64,000 bases of DNA from Citrobacter telavivensis. Its GTDB lineage: Bacteria > Pseudomonadota > Gammaproteobacteria > Enterobacterales > Enterobacteriaceae. This document shows, piece after piece, positions 8,672 to 17,811 of the stretch (positions are counted from its first letter, which is position 1; each line of letters opens with the position of its first letter). The stretch covers positions 2,666,001 through 2,730,000 of the forward strand of contig CP045205.1 of NCBI GenBank assembly GCA_009363175.1, read 5' to 3'. Both the position numbers and the translations under genes were made by a program. A model generated the notes under the pieces. It was not told where the DNA came from. It saw only the letters and a program-made list of their open reading frames with translations, and ran no database searches.

Positions 8672-9658
8672 ATGCCACTGCACAACCTGACACGCTTTCC
8701 GCGTCTGGAATTTATCGGCGCGCCGACACCGCTTGAATACCTGCCGCGTTTTTCTGACTATCTGGGACGGGATATTTTCATCAAACGCGATGATGTGACA
8801 CCGATGGCGATGGGCGGTAATAAGCTGCGCAAGCTGGAGTTCCTGGCAGCAGATGCGTTGCGCGAAGGCGCAGATACGCTGATCACGGCAGGCGCGATTC
8901 AGTCTAACCACGTGCGCCAGACGGCGGCGGTCGCGGCGAAGCTGGGACTGCACTGCGTGGCGCTGCTGGAAAACCCCATTGGCACCACGGCGGAAAACTA
9001 TCTCACCAACGGTAACCGGCTGCTGCTGGACTTGTTCAACGTGCAGGTCGAAATGTGTGATGCACTAAACCAGCCGGACGCGCAGTTGCTGGAGCTGGCC
9101 ACCCGAGTCGAAGCGCAGGGTTTTCGTCCCTATATCATACCGGTTGGTGGTTCAAACGCGCTGGGGGCATTAGGTTATGTTGAAAGTGCGCTGGAGATAG
9201 CTCAGCAGTGTGAAGGCGCAGTACAACTCTCCTCAGTGGTGGTGGCCTCCGGTAGCGCGGGAACGCACGCCGGGCTGGCAATTGGTCTGGAACAACTGAT
9301 GCCGGATGTGGATCTGATTGGCGTAACGGTCTCGCGCAGCGTAGCCGAACAAAAGCCGAAAGTGGTGGCGTTGCAACAGGCTATCGCCCGCGAGCTGGAA
9401 CTGACGGCGGCGGCGGAGATTTTGCTGTGGGATGACTACTATGCACCCGGTTACGGCACGCCAAATGAAGAGGGGATGGAAGCCGTGAAGTTGCTGGCGC
9501 GTCTGGAAGGGATCCTTCTTGACCCGGTCTATACCGGAAAAGCGATGGCCGGACTGATTGACGGAATCAGCCAGAAACGCTTTAAAGACGAAGGCCCAGT
9601 CCTCTTTATTCATACCGGTGGGGCGCCCGCGCTGTTTGCCTACCATCCACACGTGTAA
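8672..9658 (+). CDS. dcyD: D-cysteine desulfhydrase
   Basis: PLP-dependent enzyme of 328 residues that turns D-cysteine into pyruvate, ammonia and hydrogen sulfide. The lysine that binds PLP lies in MGGNKLRKLEF (about residue 51). AGAIQSNHVRQTAA and the glycine-rich VASGSAGTHAGLA phosphate-binding loop are visible. A GGAGG site lies five bases before the ATG. Its place inside the cystine importer gene set links it to sulfur amino acid uptake and detoxification. Confidence 0.96.
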   Translation: MPLHNLTRFPRLEFIGAPTPLEYLPRFSDYLGRDIFIKRDDVTPMAMGGNKLRKLEFLAADALREGADTLITAGAIQSNHVRQTAAVAAKLGLHCVALLENPIGTTAENYLTNGNRLLLDLFNVQVEMCDALNQPDAQLLELATRVEAQGFRPYIIPVGGSNALGALGYVESALEIAQQCEGAVQLSSVVVASGSAGTHAGLAIGLEQLMPDVDLIGVTVSRSVAEQKPKVVALQQAIARELELTAAAEILLWDDYYAPGYGTPNEEGMEAVKLLARLEGILLDPVYTGKAMAGLIDGISQKRFKDEGPVLFIHTGGAPALFAYHPHV

Positions 9659-9673
9659 TTTTCGGATAAGCTC

Positions 9674-10342
9674 ATGCAAGAAAGTATCCAACTGGTTATT
9701 GATTCCCTGCCGTATCTGCTCAAAGGGGCCGTGTTTACGCTACAGCTAAGCATTGGCGGGATGTTCTTCGGCCTGCTGCTGGGTTTTATCCTCGCACTGA
9801 TGCGCCTGTCGCCGCTGCTGCCGATGCGCTGGCTGGCGCGTTTTTATATCTCCGTTTTTCGCGGTACCCCGTTGATTGCTCAACTGTTTATGATCTACTA
9901 CGGTCTGCCGCAGTTTGGTATTGAGCTGGATCCGATTCCGTCTGCAATGATTGGCCTGTCGCTCAATACGGCGGCCTATGCTGCCGAAACCCTGCGTGCG
10001 GCGATTTCCTCGATTGATAAAGGGCAGTGGGAAGCGGCCGCCAGTATCGGGATGACGCCGTGGCAGACGATGCGCCGCGCCATTTTGCCGCAGGCTGCCC
10101 GGGTGGCGCTGCCGCCGCTGAGTAACAGTTTTATCAGTCTGGTAAAAGACACGTCGCTTGCGGCAACCATTCAGGTGCCAGAACTGTTCCGTCAGGCGCA
10201 GTTGATTACGTCGCGCACGCTGGAGGTATTTACCATGTATCTGGCGGCATCGCTGATCTACTGGATCATGGCAACCGTACTGTCTTCGTTACAGAACTAC
10301 TTTGAAAATCAACTGAACCGCCAGGAGAGAGAGCCGAAATGA
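9674..10342 (+). CDS. tcyL: L-cystine ABC transporter permease
   Basis: Inner-membrane permease of 222 residues (YecS) with several hydrophobic segments. The EAA loop is seen in EAAASIGMTPWQTMRRAILPQAARVALPP, the contact for the ATPase TcyN. Members of the polar amino acid permease family act as homodimers. It starts 15 bases after dcyD and overlaps tcyN by four bases (ATGA), so both are probably translated together. Confidence 0.95.
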   Translation: MQESIQLVIDSLPYLLKGAVFTLQLSIGGMFFGLLLGFILALMRLSPLLPMRWLARFYISVFRGTPLIAQLFMIYYGLPQFGIELDPIPSAMIGLSLNTAAYAAETLRAAISSIDKGQWEAAASIGMTPWQTMRRAILPQAARVALPPLSNSFISLVKDTSLAATIQVPELFRQAQLITSRTLEVFTMYLAASLIYWIMATVLSSLQNYFENQLNRQEREPK

Positions 10343-11091
10343 GTGCGATCGACGTAAAAAACCTGGTCAAGAAATTCCATGGTCAGACGGTGCTGCACGG
10401 TATCGATCTGCAAGTACAGGCGGGGGAGGTCGTCGCGATCATCGGTCCCAGCGGCTCAGGAAAAACAACGCTGTTGCGCAGTATAAATCTGCTGGAACAA
10501 CCGGAAGCGGGTACGATCACCGTGGGTGATATCACCATTGATACAGCGCGTTCGCTGAGTCAGCAAAGAACGCTTATTCGTCAGTTGCGTCAGCATGTCG
10601 GCTTCGTGTTCCAGAGCTTTAATCTCTTCCCCCACCGGACGGTACTGGAGAACATCATTGAAGGTCCGGTTATCGTGAAGGGTGAAGGTAAAGAGGAGGC
10701 GGTGGCGCGGGCGCGGGAACTGCTGGCGAAAGTGGGGCTGGCCGGAAAGGAGACCAGCTATCCGCGGCGCTTGTCCGGTGGGCAGCAACAGCGTGTGGCG
10801 ATTGCCCGGGCGCTGGCGATGCGCCCGGAAGTGATTCTGTTCGATGAACCGACCTCTGCGCTCGATCCTGAGCTGGTGGGCGAGGTGCTGAGCACTATCC
10901 GCCAACTGGCGCAGGAAAAACGCACTATGGTGATTGTGACCCATGAAATGAGCTTTGCCCGTGATGTCGCGGACAGGGCGATATTTATGGATCAGGGGCG
11001 AATAGTGGAACAGGGCCCTGCCAAAGCGCTATTTGCCAATCCACAGCAGCCGAGAACGCGTCAGTTTCTTGAGAAGTTTCTGCTGCAATAA
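10339..11091 (+). CDS. tcyN: L-cystine ABC transporter ATP-binding protein
   Basis: ATPase of 250 residues (YecC). Walker A is GPSGSGKTT (about residues 37-45), the Q-loop lies in VFQSFNLFPH, the signature is LSGGQQQR, Walker B is VILFDEPTSALD, and the H-loop is VTHEM. It powers cystine import with TcyL and TcyJ. It is the last gene of the cluster, overlapping tcyL by four bases. Confidence 0.96.
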   Translation: MSAIDVKNLVKKFHGQTVLHGIDLQVQAGEVVAIIGPSGSGKTTLLRSINLLEQPEAGTITVGDITIDTARSLSQQRTLIRQLRQHVGFVFQSFNLFPHRTVLENIIEGPVIVKGEGKEEAVARARELLAKVGLAGKETSYPRRLSGGQQQRVAIARALAMRPEVILFDEPTSALDPELVGEVLSTIRQLAQEKRTMVIVTHEMSFARDVADRAIFMDQGRIVEQGPAKALFANPQQPRTRQFLEKFLLQ

Positions 11092-11102
11092 TCGGTTTGC
11101 TT

Positions 11103-11138
11103 CCACTCGCCCGGGATTATCCCATTTCGGGCGAGTGG
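11103..11138. terminator. Long hairpin after tcyN
   Basis: Perfect 11-base inverted repeat CCACTCGCCCG / CGGGCGAGTGG with a 14-base loop, 12 bases after the tcyN stop. There is no T run, so it may stop transcription weakly, protect the mRNA 3' end, or act in another way. Confidence 0.5.
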
Positions 11139-11325
11139 GCATGCATAAATATTAATATCATACGCATGACTATGAGTTCATTTCCCTGGGCGAAATACGC
11201 GTATTGAAACAACACTCAAGTAATTGGCGTTATGACCGATATTTTATTCATCTACTTTATTTTATGTGATAGGTTAATTCTCACATTAAAAATGATTATC
11301 ACTCTCAAGGGCGCGAATACTGAGT

Positions 11326-12048
11326 ATGCAGGATTTAGATTTCTTTACCTGGCGACGGACGATGCTGTTACGCTTTCACGAAATGACAAGCGCAGAGGAG
11401 GTCTATAGCGAATTACAGCAGCAGACGCAATTGCTGGAATTTGATTATTACGCGCTGTGTGTCAGACATCCGGTTCCGTTTACCCGCCCTAAAATTTCCC
11501 TTCATACCACCTATCCCGATGCGTGGGTTTCACAATACCAGGCGGAAAATTATTTCGCGATTGATCCGGTCCTGAAGCCGGAAAACTTCATTCAGGGACA
11601 TCTTCCCTGGAGTGACGCATTATTCAGTGACGCGCAGACGATGTGGGATGCCGCTCGTACGCACGGATTGCGTAAAGGGATCACGCAGTGTCTGATGTTA
11701 CCAAACCGTGCGCTGGGCTTTCTCTCGGTCTCGCGGTCGAGTCTGCGTAATACGCCGTTTGCGGGAGATGAGGTGGAATTGAAGCTGCAGTTGCTGGTTC
11801 GCGAAAGCCTGACGGTGCTTTCCCGCCTCGAGGATGAGATGGTGATGGCGCCGGAAATGCGCTTTAGTAAACGGGAGAAAGAGATTCTGAAATGGACGGC
11901 GGAAGGGAAGACCTCTGCTGAAATCGCGATGATTCTGTCGATATCAGAAAACACGGTTAACTTTCACCAGAAGAATATGCAGAAGAAGTTCAACGCCCCT
12001 AATAAGACGCAGATTGCGTGCTATGCCGCGGCGACCGGTCTTATCTGA
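11326..12048 (+). CDS. sdiA: LuxR-type N-acyl-homoserine lactone receptor SdiA
   Basis: Regulator of 240 residues that senses acyl-homoserine lactones made by other species. The N-terminal half is the autoinducer-binding domain (conserved Trp/Tyr/Asp in the YYALCVRHPVPF to AWVSQYQAENYFAIDPV stretch). The C-terminal LuxR helix-turn-helix is FSKREKEILKWTAEGKTSAEIAMIL with SENTVNFHQKNMQKK. No AHL synthase lies nearby, so it is an orphan receptor as in E. coli and Salmonella. The neighbours yecF and uvrY are as in those species. Confidence 0.95.
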   Translation: MQDLDFFTWRRTMLLRFHEMTSAEEVYSELQQQTQLLEFDYYALCVRHPVPFTRPKISLHTTYPDAWVSQYQAENYFAIDPVLKPENFIQGHLPWSDALFSDAQTMWDAARTHGLRKGITQCLMLPNRALGFLSVSRSSLRNTPFAGDEVELKLQLLVRESLTVLSRLEDEMVMAPEMRFSKREKEILKWTAEGKTSAEIAMILSISENTVNFHQKNMQKKFNAPNKTQIACYAAATGLI

Positions 12049-12078
12049 AATAATGAGCGTTCTGCGTGGCAGACGACA

Positions 12079-12115
12079 AACCGGCTGAAAGCGTTGCTCT
12101 CAGCCGGTTTTTCTT
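12079..12115. terminator. Bidirectional terminator between sdiA and yecF
   Basis: AACCGGCTGA and TCAGCCGGTT form a 10-base stem with an 11-base loop. A T-rich tail follows on the plus strand, serving sdiA. On the minus strand the stem starts with AACC and the hairpin lies beyond the yecF stop. Confidence 0.85.
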
Positions 12116-12339
12116 TACTGACGGTAAGCTTGTTTAATTTGCTTAACAGTGCTGGAAAATACTGCTGCCTGCGCGTCGTCTTCGACCAGCGCGATCTGTT
12201 TTTCCATTTTAAGAATCACGCGGCCTGCGTCGGCCTGGCCCATTGCTTGCAGCATCAGCGTTAACAGCGCCTTCAGGCAGGTGACTTCGTTAGCCAGTTC
12301 TTGATTATTCTCGGCAGTGGAAAAATCAGGCGTACTCAT
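12115..12339 (-). CDS. yecF: Conserved small protein YecF (DUF2594)
   Basis: Protein of 74 residues, the normal family length, nearly identical to E. coli YecF. It is rich in Gln, Ala and Lys and probably helical; no signal peptide or membrane segment is present. Function is unknown. A GAGG-like site lies upstream of the ATG. It converges with sdiA. Confidence 0.9.
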   Translation of the reverse strand: MSTPDFSTAENNQELANEVTCLKALLTLMLQAMGQADAGRVILKMEKQIALVEDDAQAAVFSSTVKQIKQAYRQ

Positions 12340-12799
12340 TTATTTTCCTCGTAATGTCTCAGTAAAAATGTGCGATGGTAAATGTTAAGGCCGCGGAGTA
12401 TACCATAAGCTGAGGAAAAAATAGCAGTGGTTGTTTTTTGATCGGAAATCACACCGGAGGAGTTAAATTAAACAACAACATGAGAAGACAATATTTTCTT
12501 CATCTATTGTTTATTCCGAGTATTTTACTCGTTAATTATTGTTACAAACTTGCCCGGCTATTTAGCATTTAGGCAGGGGATAGCGAGCTTTTGTCACTAT
12601 TGTGAAACCTTGCTCCCGAAATAACGTGAGTAACTGGCTGTTCTTAGTGAAAGTTTCCACAAAATGTATAGGCTAATTTCCAAAAACGAGAGCAAAATCG
12701 GGAACCGGACGTTTTTTACGTTTCAAAGTTGAGATAAAACCCGCTAATATAGTGGGGATCCACTATCAGTAGCGTTATCCCTATTCTGGAGATATTCCT
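12340..12799. other. Regulatory gap between yecF and uvrY
   Basis: About 460 AT-rich bases with no supported ORF. It must hold the divergent promoters of yecF and the uvrY-uvrC operon. The stretch 12700-12799 just before uvrY looks promoter-like but no strong consensus -35/-10 is certain. UvrY itself and the CsrA system are known to act on this gene pair's network; no site could be assigned by eye. Confidence 0.5.
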
Positions 12800-13456
12800 T
12801 TGATCAACGTTCTTCTTGTTGATGACCACGAACTGGTGCGCGCAGGGATACGACGCATTCTTGAAGATATAAAGGGCATAAAAGTTGTCGGTGAAGCCGG
12901 TTGCGGTGAGGATGCCGTGAAATGGTGTCGCGCCAACACCGTCGATGTTGTGTTGATGGACATGAACATGCCCGGTATTGGTGGCCTTGAAGCCACGCGC
13001 AAAATTGCGCGTTCGACTGCCGATATTAAAGTGATCATGTTGACCGTCCACACGGAAAACCCGTTGCCGGCAAAAGTGATGCAGGCCGGGGCCGCAGGTT
13101 ACCTGAGTAAAGGGGCGGCACCTCAGGAAGTAGTGAATGCCATCCGCTCGGTTTATTCCGGGCAGCGATACATTGGTTCTGACATCGCACAGCAAATGGC
13201 ATTAAGCCAGATTGAACCCGAAAAAACGGAAACGCCGTTTGCCAGTTTGTCTGAGCGTGAATTGCAGATTATGCTGATGATCACCAAAGGTCAGAAGGTT
13301 AATGAGATTTCGGAGCAGTTGAATCTCAGTCCTAAAACGGTGAACAGTTATCGCTATCGTATGTTCAGTAAACTAAACATTCATGGTGATGTTGAGCTGA
13401 CTCACCTGGCAATTCGCCATGGCCTGTGTAATGCGGAGACGTTAACAAGCCAGTGA
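12800..13456 (+). CDS. uvrY: UvrY response regulator (BarA partner)
   Basis: NarL/FixJ-type response regulator of 218 residues, called SirA in Salmonella. The receiver domain has the acidic pair DD (8-9), the phosphorylated Asp54 (VVLMDMNMPG) and the conserved Lys in LSKGAA. The LuxR-type helix-turn-helix is at the C-terminus (LSERELQIMLMITKGQ, then SPKTVNSYRYRMFSKL). Phosphorylated by BarA, it activates the csrB and csrC RNAs. The start is TTG at 12800, as in E. coli, behind a TGGAGAT ribosome-binding site. Confidence 0.96.
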   Translation: MINVLLVDDHELVRAGIRRILEDIKGIKVVGEAGCGEDAVKWCRANTVDVVLMDMNMPGIGGLEATRKIARSTADIKVIMLTVHTENPLPAKVMQAGAAGYLSKGAAPQEVVNAIRSVYSGQRYIGSDIAQQMALSQIEPEKTETPFASLSERELQIMLMITKGQKVNEISEQLNLSPKTVNSYRYRMFSKLNIHGDVELTHLAIRHGLCNAETLTSQ

Positions 13457-15285
13457 GCGATCAGTTTGACGCGAAAGCGTTTCTAAAAACCGTAACCAGT
13501 CAACCCGGCGTTTATCGCATGTATGATGCCGGTGGTACGGTTATCTATGTGGGTAAAGCGAAAGACCTGAAAAAACGGCTTTCCAGCTATTTCCGCAGCA
13601 ACCTGGCTTCGCGTAAAACCGAAGCGCTGGTTGCGCTTATTCAGCAAATTGATGTGACGGTGACGCACACCGAAACGGAAGCGTTGCTGCTTGAGCACAA
13701 CTACATCAAGCTGTATCAGCCGCGTTACAACGTGCTGCTGCGCGATGACAAATCCTATCCCTTTATCTTTCTCAGCGCGGATACCCATCCCCGACTGGCA
13801 ATGCACCGTGGGGCGAAACATACCCGGGGTGAATACTTTGGCCCGTTCCCCAACGGCTATGCCGTCCGTGAAACGCTGGCGCTATTGCAGAAAATTTTCC
13901 CGATCCGCCAGTGTGAAAACAGCGTTTATCGCAATCGCTCACGTCCGTGTCTGCAATATCAGATCGGCCGCTGCCTCGGCCCCTGCGTCGAAGGTCTGGT
14001 GAGTGAAGAAGAGTATGCGCAGCAGGTTGACTACGTCCGGCTGTTTTTGTCCGGCAAAGATGACCAGGTTTTAACCCAACTGATCGCGCGGATGGAGAAG
14101 GCCAGTCAAAACCTGGCGTTCGAAGAGGCCGCGCGTATACGCGATCAGATCCAGGCCGTGCGGCGGGTAACGGAGAAACAGTTCGTCTCTAATGCGGGCG
14201 ACGATCTGGATGTGATCGGCGTCGCGTTCGATGCCGGAATGGCCTGTGTACACGTACTCTTTATCCGCCAGGGGAAAGTGCTGGGAAGCCGCAGTTATTT
14301 CCCGAAAGTGCCGGGAGGGACTGAACTGGGCGAAGTGGTTGAGACCTTCGTCGGGCAATTTTACCTCCAGGGCAGCCAGATGCGCACATTGCCTGGCGAG
14401 ATCCTGCTGGATTTCAATCTGGACGACAAAACGCTACTGGCGGATTCTCTCTCTGAACTGGCCGGGCGTCGCATTAATGTGCAGACCAAACCCCGAGGCG
14501 ATCGCGCGCGTTATCTGAAACTGGCGCGCACCAATGCCGCCACGGCACTGACCACAAAACTCTCGCAGCAGTCGACCATTACCCAGCGTCTGACGGCACT
14601 GGCGACCGTGTTGAAGTTGCCGGCAGTAAAACGAATGGAATGTTTCGACATCAGCCATACGATGGGCGAGCAGACGGTGGCATCCTGCGTGGTCTTTGAT
14701 GCGAACGGGCCGTTGCGTGCAGAATATCGTCGCTACAATATCACCGGCATCACGCCGGGCGATGATTATGCGGCAATGAATCAGGTACTGCGTCGCCGTT
14801 ATGGTAAAGCTATCGAAGAAAGTAAGATCCCGGATGTTATCCTGATCGACGGCGGAAAAGGGCAACTGGGGCAGGCGAAGGCCGTTTTCGCTGAACTGGA
14901 TGTCCCCTGGGATAAAAATCGCCCCCTGCTGTTAGGGGTTGCGAAAGGCGCTGACCGTAAAGCCGGCCTGGAAACCTTGTTCTTTGAACCGGAAGGCGAG
15001 GGATTCAGCCTGCCGCCGGATTCACCGGCGCTGCATGTGATCCAGCATATCCGCGATGAGTCACACGATCATGCCATCGGCGGCCACCGTAAAAAAAGGG
15101 CAAAGGTGAAAAACACCAGTACGCTGGAGACCATCGAAGGCGTCGGGCCAAAGCGTCGCCAAATGTTGTTGAAATATATGGGTGGTTTGCAAGGACTACG
15201 TAACGCCAGCGTTGAGGAAATTGCAAAAGTGCCGGGTATTTCTCAAGGTCTGGCAGAAAAGATCTTCTGGTCGTTGAAACATTGA
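13453..15285 (+). CDS. uvrC: UvrABC excinuclease subunit C
   Basis: Nucleotide excision repair endonuclease of 610 residues, making both cuts around a lesion held by UvrB. The GIY-YIG nuclease domain is at the N-terminus (PGVYRMYDAGGTVIYVGKAKDLKKR), the UVR motif that binds UvrB is near residues 204-240, the RNase H-like half carries IDGGKGQLGQA, and two helix-hairpin-helix motifs close the protein (IEGVGPKRR and VPGISQGLA). The start is GTG at 13453, overlapping the uvrY stop by four bases (GTGA), which indicates translational coupling. Confidence 0.97.
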   Translation: MSDQFDAKAFLKTVTSQPGVYRMYDAGGTVIYVGKAKDLKKRLSSYFRSNLASRKTEALVALIQQIDVTVTHTETEALLLEHNYIKLYQPRYNVLLRDDKSYPFIFLSADTHPRLAMHRGAKHTRGEYFGPFPNGYAVRETLALLQKIFPIRQCENSVYRNRSRPCLQYQIGRCLGPCVEGLVSEEEYAQQVDYVRLFLSGKDDQVLTQLIARMEKASQNLAFEEAARIRDQIQAVRRVTEKQFVSNAGDDLDVIGVAFDAGMACVHVLFIRQGKVLGSRSYFPKVPGGTELGEVVETFVGQFYLQGSQMRTLPGEILLDFNLDDKTLLADSLSELAGRRINVQTKPRGDRARYLKLARTNAATALTTKLSQQSTITQRLTALATVLKLPAVKRMECFDISHTMGEQTVASCVVFDANGPLRAEYRRYNITGITPGDDYAAMNQVLRRRYGKAIEESKIPDVILIDGGKGQLGQAKAVFAELDVPWDKNRPLLLGVAKGADRKAGLETLFFEPEGEGFSLPPDSPALHVIQHIRDESHDHAIGGHRKKRAKVKNTSTLETIEGVGPKRRQMLLKYMGGLQGLRNASVEEIAKVPGISQGLAEKIFWSLKH

Positions 15286-15341
15286 GGCCGCTGTAGCAAC
15301 ATAGGGGTAAATTCTCTGACAACAGATAGTTACCCGTCACT

Positions 15342-15890
15342 ATGCAATTTAATATTCCAACGTTGCTTACGCTGTTTCGCGTCATCCTTATCCCATTCTT
15401 TGTCGTGGTGTTTTATCTGCCATTCACCTGGGCGCCGTTCGTTGCTGCGCTGATTTTCTGTATCGCTGCCGTGACCGACTGGTTTGATGGTTTTCTGGCG
15501 CGTCGCTGGAATCAGAGTACGCGTTTTGGTGCGTTTCTCGACCCGGTCGCGGATAAAGTGCTGGTGGCGATTGCGATGGTGCTGGTGACCGAGCACTATC
15601 ACAGTTGGTGGGTGACACTGCCAGCAGCCACAATGATCGCACGTGAAATTATCATCTCTGCACTGCGTGAATGGATGGCGGAACTGGGTAAGCGCAGCAG
15701 CGTGGCGGTCTCCTGGATCGGCAAAGTCAAAACCACCTCGCAAATGGCGGCGCTGGCCTGGCTGCTGTGGCGTCCGAATATTTGGGTGGAGTACGCGGGT
15801 ATTGCGCTGTTCTTCGTTGCAGCAGTCCTGACACTGTGGTCAATGTTCCAGTATCTGAACGCCGCGCGCGGGGATTTGCTTGATCAGTGA
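15342..15890 (+). CDS. pgsA: Phosphatidylglycerophosphate synthase
   Basis: Inner-membrane enzyme of 182 residues that joins CDP-diacylglycerol and glycerol-3-phosphate, the committed step to phosphatidylglycerol and cardiolipin. The CDP-alcohol phosphotransferase motif D-G-x2-A-R-x8-G-x3-D-x3-D is intact in DWFDGFLARR and FGAFLDPVADK. Hydrophobic helices lie at both ends and in the middle. It follows uvrC by 56 bases, as in E. coli, and is essential in that species. Confidence 0.97.
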   Translation: MQFNIPTLLTLFRVILIPFFVVVFYLPFTWAPFVAALIFCIAAVTDWFDGFLARRWNQSTRFGAFLDPVADKVLVAIAMVLVTEHYHSWWVTLPAATMIAREIIISALREWMAELGKRSSVAVSWIGKVKTTSQMAALAWLLWRPNIWVEYAGIALFFVAAVLTLWSMFQYLNAARGDLLDQ

Positions 15891-15940
15891 TCGTTTCGCC
15901 GTAAATTTCAGCAAACGAGCTTACGTGGCGAAAAATATCG

Positions 15941-15968
15941 TTGACTCATTGCGTCAGGTAAGTAGAAT
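15941..15968 (+). promoter_or_regulatory. Sigma-70 promoter of the glyW-cysT-leuZ tRNA operon
   Basis: TTGACT (15941-15946), a 16-base spacer, and TAGAAT (15963-15968). It is followed by a GC-rich discriminator (GCAACGC), typical of promoters under growth-rate and stringent control. About 70 bases of leader separate it from the first tRNA. Confidence 0.85.
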
Positions 15969-16040
15969 GCAACGCATCGAACGGCAGCACAGATTGCCAG
16001 ACGATAATAAAATCAAGTGATTAACGATTTGCTTGATGAT

Positions 16041-16116
<76 letters not shown>

Positions 16117-16165
16117 GTTTACGACATCGGCCATTGCGGGTGTCAGTCGCAGGACAAAGATTTAA

Positions 16166-16239
16166 GGCGCGTTAGCAAAGCGGTTATGTAGCGGATTGCA
16201 AATCCGTCTAGTCCGGTTCGACTCCGGAACGCGCCTCCA
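16166..16239 (+). tRNA. cysT: tRNA-Cys (GCA)
   Basis: 74 bases, acceptor GGCGCGT/ACGCGCC with encoded CCA. The anticodon loop TTGCAAA gives GCA. It lies 49 bases after glyW. Confidence 0.98.
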
Positions 16240-16251
16240 CTTTCTTCCCGA

Positions 16252-16338
16252 GCCCGGATGGTGGAATCGGTAGACACAAGGGATTTAAAATCCCTCGGCG
16301 TTCGCGCTGTGCGGGTTCAAGTCCCGCTCCGGGTACCA
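16252..16338 (+). tRNA. leuZ: tRNA-Leu (TAA)
   Basis: 87 bases with a long variable arm, as expected for leucine. Acceptor GCCCGGA/TCCGGGT, encoded CCA, and an anticodon loop TTTAAAA giving TAA. Its 3' side borders the accessory island that runs to yecA. Confidence 0.98.
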
Positions 16339-16379
16339 TGGGAAAAAGCAGAATAATCAAAGCAATAAGCAGTGTCGTG

Positions 16380-16403
16380 AAACCACCTACGGGTGGTTTT
16401 TTT
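16380..16403 (+). terminator. Terminator of the tRNA operon
   Basis: AAACCACC, loop TACG, GGTGGTTT and a run of T. It lies about 40 bases after leuZ. Confidence 0.93.
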
Positions 16404-16557
16404 GTGCCTGCGATTCTTGTTCCTGACATTTTTCCTGACAATGACCCTGTCGCGGGATAGATACCGTCAGCTTGATGGTGGCTGTTCAATCAGAGAGCAG
16501 GTAGGTCAAGGGGAGCAGGGCACTCCAGTACGATACCCGGAGTGCGTTAGTGATGTT
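16404..16557. other. Start of the leuZ-yecA accessory island
   Basis: No supported gene. Small open frames here are shadows or tRNA-derived. The base composition shifts from the core pattern in this part. No copy of the leuZ 3' end that would mark an attachment site was spotted here. Confidence 0.4.
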
Positions 16558-16776
16558 TTATCGTTCCAGGAAAGTGAACAGCTTATTGAAGGCGAATTCT
16601 AAAAATTCCTCACGACTCTTTCCGAGTTTATGCATGATATAACTCGCCTTCAGGTCACTTTTTTCCACAATGCCCATCAGACAAAACCATATAAACATAA
16701 TCGTTTCATCCATGTCGTCATTCAGGACGATCTGGTTTACCTCGATTGCCGAGTCCGTCAGGAGCCCGTCAGTTCC
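16558..16776 (-). pseudogene. C-terminal remnant of a TetR-like regulator (tentative)
   Basis: Minus-strand open frame of about 72 codons with no plausible start, closed upstream by an in-frame TAA (16777-16779). The translation contains DDMDETIMFIWFCLMGIVEK and then KASYIMHKLGKSREEF, ending FNKLFTFLER and a stop. The amphipathic helices and the typical ending resemble the ligand-binding C-terminal part of TetR/AcrR repressors. No helix-turn-helix half was found upstream. It would have been divergent to the esterase gene, the usual layout of a TetR gene and its target. Family assignment is a guess from helix pattern; the fragment state is seen directly. Confidence 0.4.
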
Positions 16777-16896
16777 TTAATCGGATCTCAAAAGAAAGTC
16801 TGATAGGATGTTATCACAAGGGATGTGTCGTGCTGGAACAGAAAGATTTTTCGGTATACTGCTCTCCTGTCTGTCAATTCGCAGTGAGGCGAAAAA

Positions 16897-17811
16897 ATGT
16901 TAAGCAACGAAGCGAAGCGCAAAAGGGAAGCACTTTTCAGGGACTACGCAAGTAATGTAGATTTTGTGCTTAACACGCCTCTTCATGAACAAAGAAGAAT
17001 ATGGGAAGAAGGGGCAATGAATGCTCCGTTACCCGAAAATGTCAGCATTGAAACGATTGCGGAAGAGGGCATTTCAGCGGAGTGGGTGAGACATTCGCAG
17101 GCAGAAAAGCGTAAAGTCATCCTGTTTCTTCATGGTGGGGGCAACGCTCTCGGATCCAGTATTACGCACAGGAAACTGGTTGGACATATTGTCCATTGTT
17201 CAAAAGTGAATGCACTCACGCTCAATTATTCGTTAGCCCCTGAAAATCCATTTCCTGCCGGTCTGATGGATGCAAAATATGCCTGGCTGTGGCTATTAAA
17301 GCAGGCTTATCGGCCTGATGACATCATTCTTGGCGGCGACTCAAGCGGCGGTGGGCTGGTTTTATCTCTGCTCCTGTTACTGAAAAACGAACATTATCCG
17401 TTGCCGCACTCCAGTTTCTTACTCTCTCCTATGCTTGATTACACCTTATCGGGTGCCACTATTTCTTCTTGTGCAGATAAGGACCCGATGATCGTTATTG
17501 AGGATTTACGGCAAACCGTCGCATACTACTGCTCTGCAGCTGAAACATCGAATCCACTGGTCTCCCCCCTTTATGGCGATCTGACAGGACTACCCCCTAT
17601 CCTGATACAGACAGGAAGTGACGAATTACTTCTTGATGACTCGATCCGCCTGGCGCAACAGGCAACAGAAGCAGGTGTTAACGTCCACATTGAAGTATGG
17701 AATGGCTTGTGGCACGTATTCCAGTCATCCGCAGGAAAAATACCGGAAGCAAACCGCGCGATAAGTCGAATTGCATCATTTATTCATTCGCAGCCGCTCG
17801 AAGTGCTGTAG
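16897..17811 (+). CDS. HSL-family alpha/beta hydrolase (esterase)
   Basis: Hydrolase of 304 residues resembling acetyl esterase/lipase Aes. The oxyanion-hole motif HGGG is at 79-82, the nucleophile elbow GDSSGG with Ser149 is at 147-152, and the likely acid and base are Asp242 (TGSDELLLDD) and His273 (LWHVF). No signal peptide is present, so it should act in the cytoplasm on a short-chain ester of unknown nature. A GAGG site lies seven bases before the ATG. Its base composition is more AT-rich than the flanking core genes. It borders a decayed, divergent possible TetR fragment. Confidence 0.88.
   Translation: MLSNEAKRKREALFRDYASNVDFVLNTPLHEQRRIWEEGAMNAPLPENVSIETIAEEGISAEWVRHSQAEKRKVILFLHGGGNALGSSITHRKLVGHIVHCSKVNALTLNYSLAPENPFPAGLMDAKYAWLWLLKQAYRPDDIILGGDSSGGGLVLSLLLLLKNEHYPLPHSSFLLSPMLDYTLSGATISSCADKDPMIVIEDLRQTVAYYCSAAETSNPLVSPLYGDLTGLPPILIQTGSDELLLDDSIRLAQQATEAGVNVHIEVWNGLWHVFQSSAGKIPEANRAISRIASFIHSQPLEVL

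Noticed and set aside
13453..15285. GIY-YIG domain as a homing endonuclease
   Set aside because: The full protein matches UvrC over its length, with UVR and helix-hairpin-helix parts; it is a DNA repair enzyme.
16208..16489. 93-codon frame across the tRNA genes
   Set aside because: It covers cysT and leuZ on the other strand, which produces a common false protein with GAGLEPA-type sequence.
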